Assembly (NCBI GenBank): GCA_016873355.1
Contig: VGXK01000037.1
Coordinates: 1 to 10,992 of the forward strand
Direction: 5' to 3'
DNA: 10,992 nucleotides
From: Phycisphaerae bacterium
Lineage (GTDB): Bacteria; Planctomycetota; Phycisphaerae; Phycisphaerales; SM1A02
Under the pieces are notes generated by a model. It saw only the letters and a list, made by a program, of their open reading frames with translations. It was not told the origin of the DNA and did no database searches. The translations under genes and the position numbers were made by a program. The first letter of the stretch is position 1, and the number at the start of each line of letters is the position of its first letter. Below are positions 6,089 through 10,992 of this stretch, piece by piece.

Positions 6089-8572
6089 TCAGCCCGTCCA
6101 GTTGCCGAGCAAGGTCCCGAGATCGGACCCGTCGACGACGCCGTCGCAATCCAGATCGCCTTCCGGGTTGGGTCCCCAGAACCCCAGCAGCGTTCCGAGA
6201 TCCGAGCCGTCGACCGTTCCGCTGCCGTCGAAATCGCCGGGAATCTCGCCGTGCGGACACGAGAACGCGACCTGCCAGTCCACGCCGAAGTAGCCGGGCA
6301 CGATCGGCGGGTCCTTCGGATCCGGCGGATTGCGCGGGTCGATCTCCTCGCAGGGTTGACCGTTCAGGACGAGCCGCTCGGCGATCCCCAGCATGATCAC
6401 CGCGTGGTAGTCGCCGGGTTCGAGGCATCGTTCGATCACCGTCGTGGCGCAGTCCAGGCTCGACGAGTCCACGATCGTTCGAAGTCCGCCGTCGCAGGGA
6501 CCCTCGAGCAGGAGCAGCCGCATCGGGAACTCGGCGCTCGCTTCCAGGCGCACGCGTCGAGGCGCGTCGAGCTCGAAGCTCAGCCAGTCGAGATCGCGCG
6601 GCGCGCTCGAGGTGCAGGTGCCGTGGCGTCGATCGCCGCAGCCGAGTTCGATCCACGCCGAAATGCCGCCGACCGCGGGGGCGCAACCCTGGTTGAAGCG
6701 CTCGTAGCACGGCTCGCCTTCCGAAACGGACTCCGGCGGCGGCGGCGGAAGCGCGCACGCGTCGAGGTCGCAGAAGAGCAGCGCTTCCGCCACGCAGATC
6801 CCGTCCCATCGGCTGTTGTGGCAATACGGATCGAGGCGCCCCACGCGCTCGCAGCAGGCCTCGTCGTCGCAGGCGCGGGTGGGATGCGAAACGAAGCACG
6901 ATCCCGCGCTCGGACAGACGAGACCTTCGCAGAGCAGCCCCTCGTTGAAGACGCAGACCTCGTCCCAGGCAACGGTGCAGCAGACGGGATCGAAGTTGCA
7001 GACCGCCTCGCAGCAGTCCGGCGTGTAGCAGCCGAGCCCGCCGTGCGGCTCGTTGCAGGCGCCGGCGCCGGGACCGCACGCCTCGAAGCCGCCCGCGATT
7101 CCGCCCTCGCCGCTCGAGGCGCGGCGACGAGCGCCGCGAAGCGGCGACGGGACCTCGACGCCCGCGCCGGTCGGCGTCGGCGCGAGCGCAGGATGATCGC
7201 CGAGCGCCTGCGCCACGGCGATCGCTCCGCGCGGCAGGGCTCGATCGACCGCGAGACGAAGCGAGGCGGAGACCTCGTCGTCGCGCGAGTGTGCCGGCCC
7301 CGGCGATCGTTCGTCGATCGCAACGGCGCGCGAGCGATCGAGCTCGTCCGCGCTCGACTGCTCTGCCACACCGCCTCCGCAGCCCTCGAGTTCCGGGGTG
7401 GCGTTGCGGAAGACGGAGATGCGATTGCCCGGGAAGTCCGAGACGACGAGATCGGGACGGCAGTCGCCGTTCATGTCGGCCACCGCCACGTGCCGCGCGA
7501 AGTTGCCGAGGGAGAGTTCCTGCACGACCTTGAAGTCCGGATGCGGAAGGCCGCCGAGGTTCTCGAGCACGATCACCTGCCCGGGCAGGGCCGTCGTCAG
7601 CACGAGATCGCGATCGCCGTCGAGATCGAGGTCGGCCACGGCGCAGGACCAGCCGAAGCCCCCGGTCGTTGCGGGAACCGTCCATCGATCGGCGAGCCCG
7701 CCGGCGCCGTCGTTGAGGAAGATGAGCACGGATTGCGGCTCCGCGACCGTGAGCCCCGCGATCGCCAGATCGAGCGTCCCGTTGCCGTCGATGTCGCCGA
7801 TCGAACCGAGCAGCAGGCCAGGACGCTCCTCGCCCACGAGCGGCGGACGCCAGTCGACCGCCTCGCCGAAATCGGCGTCGTCGGTTCCGCGCACGAGGCG
7901 GACGATGCCGCCGCCGTTCACGCTGATCCAGGTGTCTTCGCTGCCGTCGCCGTCCGCGTCCGCGCGACCGAGCCACTGCGGCAGCGGGATTCCCGCGACC
8001 CAGGGGCCGACGAACTGCCACGGACCGGCGGCCAGCGTGCCCGGCCCGCTGCCCTCGAGCGTGACGCGACGCAGCGTCGAGTTCTGATGATTGAGAACCA
8101 GGATCGAACGCCGACCGTTTTCATCGACGCCCTCGATGGCGACGGCGCGCGCGTCGCGGCCCGTCTCGATCGTCTCGTTCGGGCCGAAGCTGAAGCCGCC
8201 GAGTCCGCGTCGCAGCGCCACGCGCCCGGCGCCCGAGCGCACGGCGAAGACGAGGTCGAGCACGCCGTCGCCGTCGACATCGGCCACCTCGGCCCAGTCC
8301 GTCTGGTCTCCGATCGTGAGTTCGATCGGATCGACGAACGCGCCCGTTCCCGTGCCTCGAAGCAGGTACGCGCGTCCCGCCGAGTTGCGACCCGGGCAGA
8401 TCGCGTCGAGCACGCCGTCGCCGTCGAGATCGACGAACGCCGCGCGCGTGGGCGAGAGCGACGCGGGGAAGGTGAAGTGAATCGGGGACTCGAAGGTGGG
8501 CGGCCCGGCGAACGCGGCGCCGATCGGCGCGAGCAGGACGGGTGCGAGCATCGCCGCGAGCGGTCGGGACAT
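6089..8572 (-). CDS. Secreted FG-GAP/VCBS propeller protein with Cys-rich modules and dockerin-like repeats
   Basis: An 827-residue exported protein. Signal peptide about 1-22 (LAPVLLAPIGAAFA). Seven Asp-rich calcium-loop motifs recur every 50-57 residues at about 48, 98, 148, 205, 260, 316 and 366 (DLDGDG, DVDGDG, GVDENG, DADGDG, DIDGNG, DLDGD, DMNGDC), which fits a seven-bladed integrin-like propeller. Residues 401-495 form an Ala/Arg/Ser/Asp-rich linker without aromatics. Two Cys-rich modules follow (499-548 and 553-601), sharing CC-x2-V, DP and W-D-x2-C. Residues about 621-772 resemble a pre-peptidase-type beta domain (DLDWLSFELD, CLEPGDYHAVI). Dockerin-like units end the chain at 780-800 and 806-827. 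The ATG at 8572 sits directly before the signal peptide, 20 bases after the upstream peptidase gene. The frame is open further upstream, but only as a shadow of that gene. The ligand is unknown; a surface or matrix role is inferred. Confidence 0.88.
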   Translation of the reverse strand: MSRPLAAMLAPVLLAPIGAAFAGPPTFESPIHFTFPASLSPTRAAFVDLDGDGVLDAICPGRNSAGRAYLLRGTGTGAFVDPIELTIGDQTDWAEVADVDGDGVLDLVFAVRSGAGRVALRRGLGGFSFGPNETIETGRDARAVAIEGVDENGRRSILVLNHQNSTLRRVTLEGSGPGTLAAGPWQFVGPWVAGIPLPQWLGRADADGDGSEDTWISVNGGGIVRLVRGTDDADFGEAVDWRPPLVGEERPGLLLGSIGDIDGNGTLDLAIAGLTVAEPQSVLIFLNDGAGGLADRWTVPATTGGFGWSCAVADLDLDGDRDLVLTTALPGQVIVLENLGGLPHPDFKVVQELSLGNFARHVAVADMNGDCRPDLVVSDFPGNRISVFRNATPELEGCGGGVAEQSSADELDRSRAVAIDERSPGPAHSRDDEVSASLRLAVDRALPRGAIAVAQALGDHPALAPTPTGAGVEVPSPLRGARRRASSGEGGIAGGFEACGPGAGACNEPHGGLGCYTPDCCEAVCNFDPVCCTVAWDEVCVFNEGLLCEGLVCPSAGSCFVSHPTRACDDEACCERVGRLDPYCHNSRWDGICVAEALLFCDLDACALPPPPPESVSEGEPCYERFNQGCAPAVGGISAWIELGCGDRRHGTCTSSAPRDLDWLSFELDAPRRVRLEASAEFPMRLLLLEGPCDGGLRTIVDSSSLDCATTVIERCLEPGDYHAVIMLGIAERLVLNGQPCEEIDPRNPPDPKDPPIVPGYFGVDWQVAFSCPHGEIPGDFDGSGTVDGSDLGTLLGFWGPNPEGDLDCDGVVDGSDLGTLLGNWTG

Positions 8573-8592
8573 GAAGGCAAGGGTAGCCGCGC

Positions 8593-10992
8593 CTACGGCG
8601 CGGACGCGGGCGAGTCGGACGATTCGATCATCGACTCGATCCGTTCCAGCCGCACTCGATGCTGCGGGCGGTCCGGCTCGAGCTTCGTCAGGGCCCGCAC
8701 GTGTTCGCGGGCCACCGGAAGCCTCCCCGCCTCGATCGAGATCGCCGCCGCCAGCTCGCGGAGCGAGGCGTTGTACGGGTCGATGCGCACCGCCTTCGTG
8801 GCGTGCTCGAGCGCGGCGCTCGAATCGCCGGCCGCGCGCGTGAGTTTCGCAAGCTCGATCGCGAAGGCGTTGTTGCGCTCCTCGAGGGCGTCGAGGGCTT
8901 CGAGGTGCGGAATCGCGCGCGACGGATCGCTCGAGACGAGCGCCGCCCGCGCGAGCATGCGGTGCGGCGCCGGATCGACCGGACGCGCGGCCTGGTAGGC
9001 CTCGAGCAGCGTGGCGGTCGTGGCGTCCACCTGCTCGCGGTCGCGCATTCGACGGCGGATCGTGAGTTCGAGCAGGTCGGGATGGTCGGGGAACTCGTTG
9101 AGCCAGGTTTCGAGCGTTTCGTCGGGAATGGACATGGGCGTGCGACGAATCGCGGGCCAATCGGCGCCGCGCAGATTCGTGCGCCCGCCGCGGCGCGGCG
9201 CGCCGATCTCGTCGGCCACCGCCTGCGCCACCCGGGCCAGGCGCGCGTCGCGGGCGCGCTCGAGCGCCTCGCGCTGCTCCGGATCGTCGGCTCGCAGTCG
9301 ATCGGTGAGCTCGTCGAGCGACGGCGTCGGCGAGAGTCCCCACTCGCGCACCCGTTCGCGGGCCCAATCGAGGAACGCCGCGTGGAACTCGGCGCGATCC
9401 ACGCCGAGCGCCGTGCGGAACGCCGTCCTCTCCGACTCGCCGTCGAAGAAGCGCGCAAGCAGTCGCGGCAGCGCGTCCATGCCGAAGCGCTCGTTCATGA
9501 ACTCCACCATCCAGTGCCCCTGCGCATAGGCCAGGCTGCGGTCGATCGGCCGGCGCGGGCGCACGAACGCCCAGTTGATCGCGTCGAGGTCGAAGAGCTC
9601 GCCCGCGCGGAGCGCGCCCGCGAGCATCTGGCAGGTGTCGAACGCGCGCGGCTTCGTCTCCATGCTCACCGCCGCCGCCTCCGTGAGCCAGTGCGGCACG
9701 CGGTTGCGGGTCTGCGAGAGGGTCACCGTGTGCGTGTACTCGTGGCGCAGCACTTCGAGCCAGTCGAAGAGTCCCAGGTGCTTCTCGGGTGCGCCTTCGC
9801 GCGGCACTTCGAGCGCGATGACGGGCCCGGTGCACGCCGCCATCGTGTGGATCCACGGCATGCCGGTGATGCGCACCGCGAACATGCGATGGTCGGGCAT
9901 GAGCTCGATGACCGTGCGCTGCGCCGGCTCGTGGCCGAAGCGGCCCGCGACGTCGCGGTGCATTCGATCGAGCGCCTCCGGCATCATCGACGCCACGACC
10001 TCGTCGACTCCGGGAGCGCAGCGCACCACGAAGTGCTCGCCCTCGAACTCCTTCCAGCCCGCCATCTGCTCGAGCAGCGTCAGGCTGAACGCGCTGCGCT
10101 TGTTGAACGGATCCCGGCGGGCCGCCTCGCGCAGGGCCGCGAGCGCGCGGTCGTCGCGTCCCGACTGCATTTCGAGCAGGCCGAGCTCGATGCGCGGCGC
10201 CGCCCACGACGGGCGGCGCCGGATCGCTTCCTCGAGATGCTCGGCCGCCGATTCGTACTGGCGGTTCACGGCGAGGAATCGGCCGACCGTGAAGTGGCCG
10301 AGCGCGTCGCCGGGGGAGATCGCCTCGAGCGCCGCGAGTCGAGCCGAGGCGCCGGCGTCGTCCCAGCGCACTGCGTCGGCGGCGGCGCGAAGCGCCAGGG
10401 CCTCGTGCAGCGCGGGCTCGCGCGAGAGCAGCGAATCGAGGCGCGCCGCGGCCGCGTCCGGGTCGTTCTGCACGATCTCCGAGTGCGCGTCGAGCAGATC
10501 GGCCCACGGATGCCCGGGCCACAGTCGACGAAGCGCGTTCGAAGCCCGACGAGCGCCGTCGAAGTCGAATCGCGCCAGCGCGAACCGTCCGAGCAGATAC
10601 CACGCCTCGCTCGAACGCGGATTCATGGAGAGCGCCTGCAGCAGCGCGGTCGCGGCCTCGACCGGGTTGTCCTTCTCCTCGAGCAGGCGCGCCTCGGCGA
10701 CGACCGCGGGCCAGTAGGCGCGATCTCGACTCCGCGCCTCGCCGAGCGCGTCCATCATGCGGTGCCAGTGCGCGGCCGGCTGATCCTCGAGTCGCGCGCG
10801 AACCGCCAGCGCCTCGACCGCGGCCACGCGCACTTCCGGCGAGGCCTGCGGGTCGTCGAGCGCGGCGATCGCGTCGGACGCCGCCCGAAGCGCCTCGTCG
10901 CGGCGACCCGCAAGCTCGAGCGCCTGCGAACGGAGCGACGCGGCGATCGGACCGTCGGCGCCGGCGAGCAGGTCGATCGCCTCGGTCGCGCG
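8593..10992 (-). CDS. TPR-rich protein with a gluzincin-type metallopeptidase core (5' end outside window)
   Basis: The frame is open from the window edge (10992) to TAG at 8593, so 799 residues are visible and the start lies beyond the window. A GTG at 10833 is in frame, but the 53 codons before it continue the same helical repeat pattern. The N-terminal roughly 300 visible residues are TPR-like (for example EAWYLLGRFALARFDFDGA and YESAAEHLEEAIRRRPSW). The middle carries HEYTH (visible residues 417-421, bases 9744-9730) and a downstream Glu in HWLTEAAAV (visible residue 438), the zinc ligands and catalytic Glu of a gluzincin of the peptidase MA type. C-terminal TPRs follow (SSAALEHATKAVRIDPYNAS). 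It is probably an active zinc protease on a protein-binding scaffold. Location is unknown because the N-terminus is missing. The FG-GAP protein gene follows 20 bases later. Confidence 0.88.
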   Translation of the reverse strand, partial: RATEAIDLLAGADGPIAASLRSQALELAGRRDEALRAASDAIAALDDPQASPEVRVAAVEALAVRARLEDQPAAHWHRMMDALGEARSRDRAYWPAVVAEARLLEEKDNPVEAATALLQALSMNPRSSEAWYLLGRFALARFDFDGARRASNALRRLWPGHPWADLLDAHSEIVQNDPDAAAARLDSLLSREPALHEALALRAAADAVRWDDAGASARLAALEAISPGDALGHFTVGRFLAVNRQYESAAEHLEEAIRRRPSWAAPRIELGLLEMQSGRDDRALAALREAARRDPFNKRSAFSLTLLEQMAGWKEFEGEHFVVRCAPGVDEVVASMMPEALDRMHRDVAGRFGHEPAQRTVIELMPDHRMFAVRITGMPWIHTMAACTGPVIALEVPREGAPEKHLGLFDWLEVLRHEYTHTVTLSQTRNRVPHWLTEAAAVSMETKPRAFDTCQMLAGALRAGELFDLDAINWAFVRPRRPIDRSLAYAQGHWMVEFMNERFGMDALPRLLARFFDGESERTAFRTALGVDRAEFHAAFLDWARERVREWGLSPTPSLDELTDRLRADDPEQREALERARDARLARVAQAVADEIGAPRRGGRTNLRGADWPAIRRTPMSIPDETLETWLNEFPDHPDLLELTIRRRMRDREQVDATTATLLEAYQAARPVDPAPHRMLARAALVSSDPSRAIPHLEALDALEERNNAFAIELAKLTRAAGDSSAALEHATKAVRIDPYNASLRELAAAISIEAGRLPVAREHVRALTKLEPDRPQHRVRLERIESMIESSDSPASAP

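Noticed and set aside
4888..8572. A cellulosome on the strength of the dockerin-like repeats
   Set aside because: There is no cohesin, scaffoldin, carbohydrate-binding module or glycosidase in the window. Such short repeats are common as C-terminal tags in planctomycete secreted proteins.
5867..8998. 1043-codon open frame on the plus strand
   Set aside because: It lies opposite the propeller gene and crosses the ends of two neighbouring genes. Its translation is Arg/Ala/Asp-rich without domains or repeats, whereas the minus-strand frame shows a signal peptide and clear motifs. Long antisense frames are expected in such GC-rich coding DNA.
8573..10603. Upstream extension of the propeller gene frame to give 1504 residues
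   Set aside because: This part overlaps the TPR/peptidase gene in another frame and is low-complexity Arg/Ala-rich. The signal peptide starts at the ATG at 8572, so the extension is a shadow.

Overview
The window comes from a high-GC bacterium, most likely a planctomycete and probably of the Phycisphaerae. The clearest hints are two secreted proteins ending in short dockerin-like repeats (Dx[N/D]xDGxxDGxDLGxLLGxW) and a pair of Cys-rich modules of a type I associate with that group. The assignment is inferred from protein style, not from a marker gene.

Left part (about 66-2671, minus strand): a thiamine-controlled unit. An extended -10 promoter candidate sits just upstream of a complete TPP riboswitch (2416-2502). 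The riboswitch leads into thiC (HMP-phosphate synthase, 450-2408), followed 6 bases later by a small three-helix membrane protein (DUF5658-like, 66-443). The first 69 bases may hold the tail of a convergent plus-strand gene.

Middle part (2672-4693, plus strand): a two-gene unit divergent from thiC. A regulator with two complete Lrp/AsnC modules fused in one chain is followed, 3 bases after its stop, by a fold-type II PLP enzyme that closely resembles serine racemase and catabolic serine/threonine ammonia-lyases. The regulator probably senses an amino acid handled by the enzyme.

Region 4694-4887 lies between convergent genes. It is filled by a large nested inverted repeat (43-base arms plus an inner hairpin). 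Five of its six arm mismatches become G-U pairs only in the minus-strand RNA. This is the most unusual non-coding structure in the window.

Right part (4888-10992, minus strand): a run of three genes read from the right edge. First is a large TPR protein with an HEYTH metallopeptidase core (5' end outside the window). It is followed 20 bases later by an 827-residue secreted protein with a predicted seven-bladed FG-GAP/VCBS propeller, two Cys-rich modules, a pre-peptidase-like beta domain and two dockerin-like repeats. Last, after a 76-base gap with its own promoter candidate and a strong Shine-Dalgarno site, is a 374-residue secreted protein with three nearly identical dockerin-like repeats. 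The two secreted proteins share a C-terminal repeat type and sit beside a peptidase, which suggests a common envelope or extracellular role, but nothing in the sequence gives the substrate. No tRNA, rRNA, CRISPR array, transposase or phage gene was seen.
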